Assembly: GCA_022510545.1 (NCBI GenBank)
Contig: JAFLTG010000003.1
Span: forward strand, 4,662-68,661
Direction: 5' to 3'
Source of the DNA: Lachnospiraceae bacterium
GTDB taxonomy: Bacteria > Bacillota > Clostridia > Lachnospirales > Lachnospiraceae
Length of the DNA: 64,000 nt
Part shown: positions 20,539-29,921 of the stretch, piece after piece
Layout: the number at the start of each line of letters is the position of its first letter
Numbering within the stretch: the stretch's first letter is position 1
Program-made: the position numbers and the translations under genes
The notes under the pieces: generated by a model
The model's input: the letters and a program-made list of their open reading frames with translations, nothing else
Databases searched by the model: none
What the model was told of the DNA's origin: nothing

Positions 20539-21720
20539 TTGAATAACCGACTAATACTATACCTCCACGGCGGAAGCGGCAATCACGGCTGTGAAGCAAT
20601 CGTCAACAGTACCTGCCATATGCTTGAGGATATCCCCAAACTTCTCGTTACAAACAGCGAGAAAGAGGATAGGCAATATTCGCTTTCCCCGTTGTGCGAT
20701 ATTTTACAGGAACGAAAAATAGATGAGCATTTTTTTGCACATGTCTGGTATTATGGATGGAGAGCGCTTTTTCATGATCCGGAATCATTTATGCGATACC
20801 GTTTCCGCAACATAATGGGCAAAAATCTTGCACCTTTGTATGTGTCAATAGGCGGAGACATGTACTGTTATGATGTGTCCAAAAAGGAAGCAATTCTGGC
20901 GAACCGTACCTTTAACAGGGCAGGGGCTAAAACCATTCTCTGGGGCTGTTCCATAGAGCCGGAGCTGCTAAAAGATGCAGAGGTTGTGGAGGATATGAAG
21001 CGGTATATGCTTATAACACCGCGGGAATCTATTACGCTGCAGGCCTTAAAGGATGCGGGGATTATAGAGAATGTCAAACTGTTTCCCGACCCGGCATTTG
21101 CTCTTGAACCGAAGGAGATTGAACTGCCGGGAAACTTTATTGAGGGCAGGACGATAGGTATAAATATCAGCCCGATGATAGTTAGTTATGAAAAAGAAAA
21201 GGGAATTGCGATTGCCAATTATAAGAAACTTATAGATTATATTTTACAGACTTCGGATAACAGTGTGGCACTCATACCTCACGTTGTCTGGAAGAATAAT
21301 GATGACAGGATGACCCTTGCCGAACTTTATCGTGGATATGAGGAAAATGACAGGGTTGTCAGTTTTTCGGATATGTCCTGTCAGAACATAAAATATGTTA
21401 TTTCTAAATGTAAGGCTTTTATCGGAGCCAGAACACATGCCACTATTGCCGCATATTCAAGCACAGTGCCGACACTGGTTGTGGGATATTCGGTGAAAGC
21501 ACTTGGAATAGCAAGAGATATATTTGGAAGTGAGGAAAACTACGTGTTGCCGGTTCAAAGTTTACAGGATCCGGGTGAACTCATTAAAGCTTATGATTGG
21601 CTTATGGAAAATGAAGAAATGATACGGGGGCGGCTTAAGGAAATTATGCCGGATTACTGTGAAAGGGCAGCAAAAGCGGGGGACGAGATTCGCAGGATAT
21701 GGAAACAGGTAACAACATAA
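20539..21720 (+). CDS. Polysaccharide pyruvyl transferase family protein
   Basis: LHGGSGNHGCEAIV, SIGGDMYCYD, GCSIEPELLKD, LITPRESITLQALKDAG, FIGARTHATIAAYSSTVPTLVVGYSVKALGIARD; TTG start. Confidence 0.88.
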   Translation: MNNRLILYLHGGSGNHGCEAIVNSTCHMLEDIPKLLVTNSEKEDRQYSLSPLCDILQERKIDEHFFAHVWYYGWRALFHDPESFMRYRFRNIMGKNLAPLYVSIGGDMYCYDVSKKEAILANRTFNRAGAKTILWGCSIEPELLKDAEVVEDMKRYMLITPRESITLQALKDAGIIENVKLFPDPAFALEPKEIELPGNFIEGRTIGINISPMIVSYEKEKGIAIANYKKLIDYILQTSDNSVALIPHVVWKNNDDRMTLAELYRGYEENDRVVSFSDMSCQNIKYVISKCKAFIGARTHATIAAYSSTVPTLVVGYSVKALGIARDIFGSEENYVLPVQSLQDPGELIKAYDWLMENEEMIRGRLKEIMPDYCERAAKAGDEIRRIWKQVTT

Positions 21721-22763
21721 ATTCCAATTTAATAAGCATAATTGTCCCGATTTATAACGGTCAGGATTACATTGACAGATGTGTCGGAAGTATTCTTGAG
21801 CAGACTTATACGGAGTGGGAACTTCTTTTAATGGATGGAGCATCGTCCGACGACTCGCCACGGCTTTGCGATGAATGGCAGAGAAAGGATGATCGGATAC
21901 GCGCCTTTCATTCTACGGAGTACCGCGGGGTTTCAAAGGGGCGGAATACAGGACTACGTGAAGCTTCAGGCGCCTATATCATGTTTGTGGATGTGGATGA
22001 CTGGCTGCTTCCGGACTGTATTCAGAGACTATATGACGACATACAAAAACCAAGTGTGCAGATAGCGGGCTGCGGGTTTAGAATCTGCAATGACGAAGAC
22101 TGGAAAGAGCAGTTGTCAGGTAGAGAAACAGAGACAATGTCCGGAGTTGATTTTTCCAGAAATGATTCAACTGTAAAATTAATAGCCGGCAAGGATTTCC
22201 TGCGTGAGGGAATTCTTAAGCGTGATACCCGCTGCTGGAGCAAGCTTTATAGAAGAGAACTGATAGAAGGACATTTCTTTAACGAGGCTTATACAATCGG
22301 AGAAGATATGCTGTTTGTCTGGGAAACTGCAAGAGAGGCAGAATATATAAGTTCAAGCGATTATGCAGGCTATTGTTATTACCGTAATCCGAAGGGAGCT
22401 ATGCTTAAAAGGTTTAGGGAATCTGATATTGATCAGATAAGATGCTGGCAGTTCTTATTGCAAAGCCTGCTGGCAGAAAACGGAAAAGGAGGAAATTATG
22501 ACACTGATGTCATAATTGCAGCAGCAACCAATCTCTTGATATCCTGTATGTTGGTTGCAGGAAAACTTGCAGTATTGCCGGGTGAGGAACGTAAGCAGTA
22601 TGCTGACATAAATAAGCAATGCAGGGGTGTTTTAAAGGAAACTCTTCGAATAAAAGGTGCGTATGCCGGATTGGACAAAGGTTATCGGATTAAGGTGAGT
22701 CTCTATAAGCTGTTTCCCGATTTATACTTGAATTTATACCATATTTTGAAGGCGGGAAAATAG
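21699..22763 (+). CDS. Glycosyltransferase family 2 protein
   Basis: ISIIVPIYNGQDYIDRCVGSILEQTYTEWELLLMDGASSDDSP, SKGRNTGL, FVDVDDWLL. Confidence 0.92.
   Translation: METGNNINSNLISIIVPIYNGQDYIDRCVGSILEQTYTEWELLLMDGASSDDSPRLCDEWQRKDDRIRAFHSTEYRGVSKGRNTGLREASGAYIMFVDVDDWLLPDCIQRLYDDIQKPSVQIAGCGFRICNDEDWKEQLSGRETETMSGVDFSRNDSTVKLIAGKDFLREGILKRDTRCWSKLYRRELIEGHFFNEAYTIGEDMLFVWETAREAEYISSSDYAGYCYYRNPKGAMLKRFRESDIDQIRCWQFLLQSLLAENGKGGNYDTDVIIAAATNLLISCMLVAGKLAVLPGEERKQYADINKQCRGVLKETLRIKGAYAGLDKGYRIKVSLYKLFPDLYLNLYHILKAGK
22499..22512. repeat. Intragenic palindrome TGACACTGATGTCA
   Basis: Exact match to TGACA-N4-TGTCA inside a GT2 CDS. Confidence 0.75.
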
Positions 22764-22798
22764 CGAAATAATTTTATTAAAACAGAAAGAGTAGCAAG

Positions 22799-24331
22799 AT
22801 GGGCAGAGTACGTCAAGCAGAGAAGAATATTTTCTTCGGCTATTTAAGTAATTTCATCATTCTGGTTATGGGCTTTTACCAGAGAAAAGTATTTATAATG
22901 GTGCTCGGAAGAACACTGCTTAGCGTCAACACCCTTTATACGGATATTCTCAGTATGCTGTCTTTAGCGGAGCTGGGAATCGGCACCGCCCTCAACTTCA
23001 GTCTATATAAGCCGGTAGCGGAGCATAATTATGAAAAGATCAAGTCTTATATGCAGCTTTATAAAAGGGCATATCTGACAATCGCAGGTGTGATAGCGGT
23101 GGTTGGCCTTGCACTTGCGCCCTTTTTACCATACATCATAAAGGAAAGCGACAGAGGCGGTATTTCAATAAGGAACCTTACGATATATTATCTGATTTTC
23201 CTGTTTAATACCGTCAGTTCATATTTCGTAGCTTATAAGTACAGTCTTGTCAATGCGGAGCAGAGAAGCTATATACAGACCAATATTGCGACGATTACCA
23301 AAATTGTTACGGTACTGGTGCAGATTGCAATACTTCTGGCGACTGAGAATTTCCTTTTGTTTCTTCTCACACAAGCGGCAATAGAGCTTATACAGAAGAT
23401 ATTTGTCAGCGTTTATTTTAACCGCCTGTATCCCTATCTGCGTGATAAAAAAGTACAAAAGCTTGAGAAAGAAGAAACGGATATTGTTATAACCAAAAGC
23501 AAGGCACTGATGTTTCATAAAATCGGCGATGTGGCAAGACTGCAGACAGACAGCATTATAATCACTACCTGTATAAATACAGATCTGGTCGGTGTTGTGG
23601 GAAACTATAATCTTGTCATCAATTACGCCGCCAATTTTGTAAACGTGATTTTTAATTCTCTGATTTCCGGTTTCGGTAATCTTGTGGCTACCGAGTCAAA
23701 GGAAAAGCAGTACAGTGTATTTAAGGTTTACCGCTTTGTTGCCTGCTGGCTCTACGGCTTTGCCGCAGTTGGGTTCTGGCTGCTTCTTACACCCTTTATA
23801 ACCGGTATTTATCTGGACGAAAGCTGGCTGCTTGCACAGTCGATATTAACATTGATTCTTATAGATTTATATTTCAAAGGCGGAAGAACCGTTTTACTTA
23901 ATTTTAAAATTGCGGCAGGAATTTTTGAGCAGGACAAGTTCCTTCCTTTAATCCAAGGAGGCATCAATCTGCTGATTTCGATTGTCGGAGCCCGTTATAT
24001 AGGTCTTGCCGGAGTCTATATCGGAACCGTGGTTTCCGGAATACTCGCCAACCTGATACGACCTGTAATAGTATACAGAGACTGCTTTGAACGGAGTCCA
24101 TGGGATTATTTTAAAGACTCGCTTAAATATATTATCACAATATTGATAATACTTGCTCTGTTAGTTCCGATTAACGGCATCCTTCTTAAGCAGGTCAATA
24201 TATTGACTTTTGTACTTATGGCCATTATCATTACGATAATATATAACCTTGGATTTCTGTTGGTTTTTCGTAAAACAAAAGAGTTTGAATATCTATGGAA
24301 CATATTAAAGCAAAAGCTGCCTGCAAGATGA
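22799..24331 (+). CDS. Oligosaccharide flippase (Wzx/MATE-like)
   Basis: KNIFFGYLSNFIILVMGFYQRKVFIMVLG, LSLAELGIGTALNFSLYKPVA; about 12 hydrophobic segments. Confidence 0.88.
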   Translation: MGRVRQAEKNIFFGYLSNFIILVMGFYQRKVFIMVLGRTLLSVNTLYTDILSMLSLAELGIGTALNFSLYKPVAEHNYEKIKSYMQLYKRAYLTIAGVIAVVGLALAPFLPYIIKESDRGGISIRNLTIYYLIFLFNTVSSYFVAYKYSLVNAEQRSYIQTNIATITKIVTVLVQIAILLATENFLLFLLTQAAIELIQKIFVSVYFNRLYPYLRDKKVQKLEKEETDIVITKSKALMFHKIGDVARLQTDSIIITTCINTDLVGVVGNYNLVINYAANFVNVIFNSLISGFGNLVATESKEKQYSVFKVYRFVACWLYGFAAVGFWLLLTPFITGIYLDESWLLAQSILTLILIDLYFKGGRTVLLNFKIAAGIFEQDKFLPLIQGGINLLISIVGARYIGLAGVYIGTVVSGILANLIRPVIVYRDCFERSPWDYFKDSLKYIITILIILALLVPINGILLKQVNILTFVLMAIIITIIYNLGFLLVFRKTKEFEYLWNILKQKLPAR

Positions 24332-24340
24332 TGGGAAATA

Positions 24341-25498
24341 TTGTATGAAATGTTTTCAGATGTAAGAATGAGGTCTTTTATGCAAAAAGAATTGATGAGT
24401 ACGGATAAGATGGCAATGCTGGATAATGCCTGTGATGAACTTCTTTCATATGGTATATGGGATGCCAAAACCACATTTAAAAATTTAATAAAAAAAGTTC
24501 TGCTCAGACAAATTACTGCCCCGGAAGATACGATATTCTGGCCTAACGGGCTTCTGGCATCCGCATTATGGCATAACAGAAACTCGGCCTCAGTTACATT
24601 GCAGAATAAAATTGATATCGTGCTGGCAGAGTATTTTAATAGATGGGAAAAAAGGAAGACCCCAATATTTTATCTGGATGATTTACTTTCGGGCGAAACG
24701 TTTCTTGCAATATATGAGCAATACATTAACGATAAACAATCAAAAAGCAAAGCGAATGACCAAGGCAATATAATAAATGATCGTAACGAACTTAAATATA
24801 AAAATGCACTTGACAAATTTGCAGAGTATGCCCTCAATTATCCGACAGATGAAACCGGCAGCTTCCCATATCGTGCCGCTCAAGGCACCGGACATATATA
24901 TGTCGATTCTATCGGTCTTGCCTGTCCTTTTTTATATGAGTATGGCAATTATAATAAAAAGAATGAATATATGGAGCTTGCCCTAAAGCAGATAGCTAAT
25001 TTCCTTGCTTATGGGATTGATACGGCAACCGGTCTGCCTTACCATGGCTATGATGTGACAACCGGAATCAGGTACGGCATCATAGGCTGGGGACGGGCTG
25101 TCGGTTGGCTCCTTCGCGGAATGACAGGTTGTATGACAACCGATTACGGAAAAGAAAGACTGAGTGAGGCCTATATTTCATTGACCGATTCGGTCATTGC
25201 ATGGCAGAGAAAAGATGGCAGCTTCTCATGGCAGCTTCAGGCAGTTGAAGGACCTGCTGATACCTCGGCAGCCGGAATGATATGTGTTGCGCTGAATAAA
25301 GGTCTGCAAATGAATATTTTACGGGGAGAAAGTTATGAGAATGCATTGGAACTTGGAACCCGCGCAATACAAAAATCCATTAAAAATGGCAGGGTGTATA
25401 ACTGCTCAGGAGAATGTGAAGGATTTGCACAGTATCCGCAGCGCTACGGAGCTTATCCATGGTCGCTGGCACCGGCGTTGATGCTGCCATCTATATGA
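24341..25498 (+). CDS. Glycoside hydrolase family 88/105-like protein (unsaturated glycuronyl hydrolase fold)
   Basis: GSFPYRAAQGTGHIYVDSIGLACPFLYEYG, GWGRAVGWLLRGM, WQRKDGSFSWQLQ; no obvious signal peptide. Start uncertain (TTG 24341 or ATG 24350). Confidence 0.7.
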   Translation: MYEMFSDVRMRSFMQKELMSTDKMAMLDNACDELLSYGIWDAKTTFKNLIKKVLLRQITAPEDTIFWPNGLLASALWHNRNSASVTLQNKIDIVLAEYFNRWEKRKTPIFYLDDLLSGETFLAIYEQYINDKQSKSKANDQGNIINDRNELKYKNALDKFAEYALNYPTDETGSFPYRAAQGTGHIYVDSIGLACPFLYEYGNYNKKNEYMELALKQIANFLAYGIDTATGLPYHGYDVTTGIRYGIIGWGRAVGWLLRGMTGCMTTDYGKERLSEAYISLTDSVIAWQRKDGSFSWQLQAVEGPADTSAAGMICVALNKGLQMNILRGESYENALELGTRAIQKSIKNGRVYNCSGECEGFAQYPQRYGAYPWSLAPALMLPSI

Positions 25499-25552
25499 CG
25501 AAATCAGAGAAATAAACAAAAACAGGACTTCGGTATGGAGGAATAGTATAAA

Positions 25553-26488
25553 ATGATAATAATAAAAGCAATGGGCGGACTGGGAAACCAGTTGCAGCAG
25601 TATGCATTGTATAAGAAATTTGAGAGCATAGGAAAAGATGTGCGGCTGGATGTTTCGTGGTTTAAAAATCCGGATATACAGTCGGAGGTGATGGCGGAAA
25701 GAAAGCTGGAGCTTGACTATTTTGAGGGAGTATCCTATCGAGAGGCCTCACCGGAAGATATAAAAAGCGTGCTTGGCAGAACACTAGATCAAAAGGAATC
25801 AGTGGGAGCCAAATTTAAAAGAAAACTTTTCCCTGCTGCTAATCCTACCTTCACTGAAACTGATATGTACCATGAAGAGATTTTCCGGTTTACGGACAAG
25901 TATCTGGAAGGGTATTGGGCTTGTGAGAAGTACTACGCAGATATTCTCAAGACACTTAGAGAAGAAATCAGGTTCCCCAGACAGGATAAAGATATAAGTG
26001 AGCAAAACGAAGCTGCCATCAGCAGAATGGAGGAAACCGTTTCGGTAAGTGTTCATATCCGCAGGGGGGATTATCTGGATGCTGCAAATAAAGCTATTTT
26101 TGGAGCGATATCGACTGAGGCATATTATAAGTCAGCCATAGCCTATATTAAAGAACGTAACCCTGAAGCGATATTCTTCTTTTTCTCAGACGATATTCCA
26201 TATGTAAAGGAACATTATAACGAAAAAGAATGTGAATATGTGGATTGGAACAATGGTAAAAACAACTTCTATGATATGATGTTGATGAGCCATTGTAAGC
26301 ACAATATAGCAGCAAACAGTACTTTCAGCTTCTGGGGCGCAAGGCTTAATCCGGCACCGGATAAAATAATGATTCGGCCTTCTATTCATAAAAATACTCA
26401 GGTCTGTATTCCAAAACAAATGCAAGAGCTTTGGACAGACTGGGTACTCATTACACCACAGGGAAAAGTAGTGGGAGGAGAAAATTGA
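25553..26488 (+). CDS. Alpha-1,2-fucosyltransferase-like, GT11
   Basis: MIIIKAMGGLGNQLQQYALY, SVHIRRGDYLD, NSTFSFWGARLN. Confidence 0.88.
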   Translation: MIIIKAMGGLGNQLQQYALYKKFESIGKDVRLDVSWFKNPDIQSEVMAERKLELDYFEGVSYREASPEDIKSVLGRTLDQKESVGAKFKRKLFPAANPTFTETDMYHEEIFRFTDKYLEGYWACEKYYADILKTLREEIRFPRQDKDISEQNEAAISRMEETVSVSVHIRRGDYLDAANKAIFGAISTEAYYKSAIAYIKERNPEAIFFFFSDDIPYVKEHYNEKECEYVDWNNGKNNFYDMMLMSHCKHNIAANSTFSFWGARLNPAPDKIMIRPSIHKNTQVCIPKQMQELWTDWVLITPQGKVVGGEN

Positions 26489-27996
26489 AAAAATTAACTC
26501 TTGAAGAAGTCTTTTATTTTGCTTTTTTTATTCTGTTATCTGTTACAAAGGGATTGGGGTTTTATGAGGGACAGGCAGTATTTAAACTTCTTGTCATACC
26601 TGCATTTGTATGTGTACTCATAAAGATTTTTATTACCCCGTATACCCTGCGTCAATGGATAGTGCAGATTGCTTTATTGTGTCTGACCGCCCTGGTGTAT
26701 TTGCAATCAAGGCAGTTTGGAATACTTTTTATAATGTTTACAATGCTGGGGATGAAAAATATCTCTGTAAAGAAGACGTTTAAAATAGGCCTATGGATAT
26801 GGTCGCTGTGTGCCATAGTGCTAAGCATATTTTCATTTTTCAGACTGGAACACACCATATACAGAGTTCATCCTAAAATGGGCCTTGGACCGATATTCCG
26901 CTGGAGTCTTGGATTTACACATCCAAATATATTGCATATTACTTACTTTGTATTATGCGCATATATAATTTATGAACTTGCAGACCGTTATGCGCTTAAA
27001 CATTTTATGATACTGATGCTTGGCAATGTGCTTGTGTTTGTTTATTCTATAAGCTATACAGGTTTTGGTATCACAGCCCTGCTTCTTGCAGGCGGCGTTT
27101 ATGTAAAAATAAGACCGAAGTTTAACTTAGTGGAGAAAATAGCTTCCAATCTTTTGCTGCCGGTTATTATTGTGGTTTCATTTGTACTGCCGCTTATTCT
27201 ATATATGCCCTGGGTACAAAAATTAAATGACATATTGGGTTCCAGAATATTGCTGGCCAACATCTTTTTGATTCCGGAGTTTATAAGCCCTTTTGGAGTA
27301 AAAACCACAGATATATTAATTTCATCCATAGCCTTAGACAGTTCTTATATATGGAGCTTTATAAATTATGGCATCATTCCGTTTGTATTATTTATGCTTG
27401 CCTATCTTATTCTCGTTGCATATTACAGCCGCGAGCAGAAAACACGGGAGCTGCTTATTATAATCTGCTTTTTGGCTGCGGGATTTACGGAACAGTTGTT
27501 ATTTAATTCTTCGTTTAAAAATATAACATTGCTTTTTCTTGGGGAACTCCTGTTTAGACAAAAAGAAAATGCCAGGGAATACTGTCTTATTCCGGCATTG
27601 CAGCGGGATATAGAACTGCCGGTTCCTCACCTGACCATAACCGCGCCGCCACTCAAAAAATGCTTTGCATTAATTGCTACCGGTGTGGTTATTGCCGTTA
27701 TCCTGTGCACCCTTCTTAGAACCGAGCCAAACGGCTATATCGTGCCAAGAGTTTATACAGACGGCTTTGCCAAGGACTCTTTCATTTATCTGGAAAGCGA
27801 TGAGGCACCGGAGTATGACGGTTATGTGGTAATGAATTATCAGGGACCCGATACTCCTATGCAGGTTTTTGAAGGAAATGCTGTCCGGATTGAAACTTTC
27901 AGATATTATCTGGGAAGTATACTGATTGGGGGATTTGCAGGGTATCTGCTGTATGCAGCCTATATGTTTTGCATAAATAGGAAGCTTATAGTATAA
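26485..27996 (+). CDS. Multi-spanning membrane protein, possible polymerase (Wzy-like)
   Basis: Many hydrophobic segments, RWSLGFTHPNILHITYFVL (compare GHPNAL in 13104..14321). TTG start overlapping preceding stop (TTGA). Confidence 0.6.
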   Translation: MKKLTLEEVFYFAFFILLSVTKGLGFYEGQAVFKLLVIPAFVCVLIKIFITPYTLRQWIVQIALLCLTALVYLQSRQFGILFIMFTMLGMKNISVKKTFKIGLWIWSLCAIVLSIFSFFRLEHTIYRVHPKMGLGPIFRWSLGFTHPNILHITYFVLCAYIIYELADRYALKHFMILMLGNVLVFVYSISYTGFGITALLLAGGVYVKIRPKFNLVEKIASNLLLPVIIVVSFVLPLILYMPWVQKLNDILGSRILLANIFLIPEFISPFGVKTTDILISSIALDSSYIWSFINYGIIPFVLFMLAYLILVAYYSREQKTRELLIIICFLAAGFTEQLLFNSSFKNITLLFLGELLFRQKENAREYCLIPALQRDIELPVPHLTITAPPLKKCFALIATGVVIAVILCTLLRTEPNGYIVPRVYTDGFAKDSFIYLESDEAPEYDGYVVMNYQGPDTPMQVFEGNAVRIETFRYYLGSILIGGFAGYLLYAAYMFCINRKLIV

Positions 27997-27997
27997 T
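27969..27997 (+). promoter_or_regulatory. Sigma-A-type promoter candidate TTGCAT-N17-TATAAT
   Basis: -35 27969-27974, -10 27992-27997, in the gap before the GT-C gene (28048). Confidence 0.5.
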
Positions 27998-28047
27998 AGT
28001 TTACGTAAAATAGAAATATTATCATGATGCATAAAAAGGAGCATGTC

Positions 28048-29886
28048 ATGTTGATATTACCGGTAATATCCGTTTTAATGATATATATAAATATTGGATT
28101 ATATAAGAAATTCATAAGAAAAGAACAGGCTGATGGTACGTTGTCTATGCTGTATAGTATCTCGATAAGTACTCTGATAATTCTGGCGGCAAACGAAACC
28201 TTATCTTTATTTCATGCAATTCATTATATTTCACTCTTATTGTTATGGTTTATAGTTGATATATTGCTATTGTTTTTATGTATTTTTATTATAAGAAAAT
28301 ACAGGGTTCCGTTATCAGAAATCAAATATTTATTTATCTTTTCCAAAAGTATTTTCAATCCTATTGATATAATTGTATTGATTGTGTGTGGTACCGCGAT
28401 TTATATGTCAGCAAGAACGGTTCCTTATAATTGGGATTCTATGACCTATCATCTTACCAGAATAGCACATTGGGTTCAAAATGGTTCCGTTGCCCATTAT
28501 GTCTGCCATGATATTAGTCAGATTTCTGCGCCGCCACTGGCGGAGTTTGTAGTTTTGCATATTTATATCTTATCCGGATGCAGTGACTACTTTGTTAATT
28601 TGCTACAGACATTTTCCTATCTTGTATCAATTTTTCTTGTTTACAAAATCAGTGATAAAATTGGCTGTAATCGATTTTTTGGTTCACTTGCCGCTTTGAT
28701 ATTTGCCACATCACCAATCGTATTTGGAGAAGCTCTTTCTACACAGGTAGATATGTATTCGGGTATGTGGCTTATGTTTTTTGTTTACCTGAGTTTGTAT
28801 TTTACTGATATCAAATCTAAATTGCAATGGAATCTCCATTCAATAAGCAGGCTGATTTTGATGGGAATGAGCGCAGGATTCGCTTATCTTGCCAAACCTT
28901 CCGTGTGTATCGCTGCATTTGTTTTTGTGATCTGGATATTGATTGTCTGTATCATTAGGAAGGACAAGCTTGCTCTTGTTGTTAAATGTGCAATAAGTCT
29001 TGGGCTTATAGCATTGATAATAGTATTGCCGGAAATGATAAGAAATTTTATTACTTTTCATAGCATATCTTCATCTGAAACAAGTACCGAATTTTTGGTT
29101 TCATCATATGCTCCGGGGTATCTATTCTGGAATCTGGTTAATAATATCAAATTCAATCTGTCACCCCGGAATCTGTCTATGCATCATGACAATGCAACTA
29201 ACCCGCTTATCATCGGCTTGATGCTTCTAGCCATCGTATGCGGAATAATGATAGAAATTAAAAAGCGTTTGAAAGGAAAGCCGGGAATAGAACTTAAAAT
29301 GTCTGAGAGTTACACTGTTGCAAGTATAGTTTCTATGTTGATATTCTGCACCGTTGTACAGTGGTATCCGTTTATCACCCGTTATGAAATCGGTTATCTG
29401 GCATTGCTTTCCCCGGCGGTTATGATAGTGTTTCAATATGTATTTGATAATAGAAAAGCTCTGCAATATGTTTTTGCGGCGGCAATTATCGCTATAAGCA
29501 TAGTAACCTTTTTGGTAGGAGTTCGATATCATAGCGGTTTTCTGGCGGTAGAGGGAAAGCGGTTTGAACAGTATTTTGCCGGCAGGGAAAAGTATGAATT
29601 TTATAAAGAAATTTCAGATGATATCATAGAGAATAAATATGAAAGCGTTGGGTTTTTGTGCGGTAACGATAGTTATGAATATCCGCTTTGGAAAATGTTA
29701 GAAAATTCTATGAGTAGATTTGAGCATGTTATTGTTGATAATGAAACAACAATTTATGATAATCAGGATTTCCTGCCGGACTGCATTATTTCAGTAGACG
29801 TTGAACCTGATGATGAAATAATATGCCATGGCATAGCTTATCAATTGGTAAGGGATGTCTCCGGAGTAAAATTATTTGTACATTGA
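28048..29886 (+). CDS. GT-C-type membrane glycosyltransferase-like protein
   Basis: YNWDSMTYHLTRIAHWVQNGSVAHY, APPLAEFVVLHIY; many TM segments. RBS aaaagga favours ATG 28048 over 28024. Confidence 0.6.
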   Translation: MLILPVISVLMIYINIGLYKKFIRKEQADGTLSMLYSISISTLIILAANETLSLFHAIHYISLLLLWFIVDILLLFLCIFIIRKYRVPLSEIKYLFIFSKSIFNPIDIIVLIVCGTAIYMSARTVPYNWDSMTYHLTRIAHWVQNGSVAHYVCHDISQISAPPLAEFVVLHIYILSGCSDYFVNLLQTFSYLVSIFLVYKISDKIGCNRFFGSLAALIFATSPIVFGEALSTQVDMYSGMWLMFFVYLSLYFTDIKSKLQWNLHSISRLILMGMSAGFAYLAKPSVCIAAFVFVIWILIVCIIRKDKLALVVKCAISLGLIALIIVLPEMIRNFITFHSISSSETSTEFLVSSYAPGYLFWNLVNNIKFNLSPRNLSMHHDNATNPLIIGLMLLAIVCGIMIEIKKRLKGKPGIELKMSESYTVASIVSMLIFCTVVQWYPFITRYEIGYLALLSPAVMIVFQYVFDNRKALQYVFAAAIIAISIVTFLVGVRYHSGFLAVEGKRFEQYFAGREKYEFYKEISDDIIENKYESVGFLCGNDSYEYPLWKMLENSMSRFEHVIVDNETTIYDNQDFLPDCIISVDVEPDDEIICHGIAYQLVRDVSGVKLFVH

Positions 29887-29921
29887 TAATAAGCCTTTAG
29901 CATATTTCAAAAAGGAGAATT

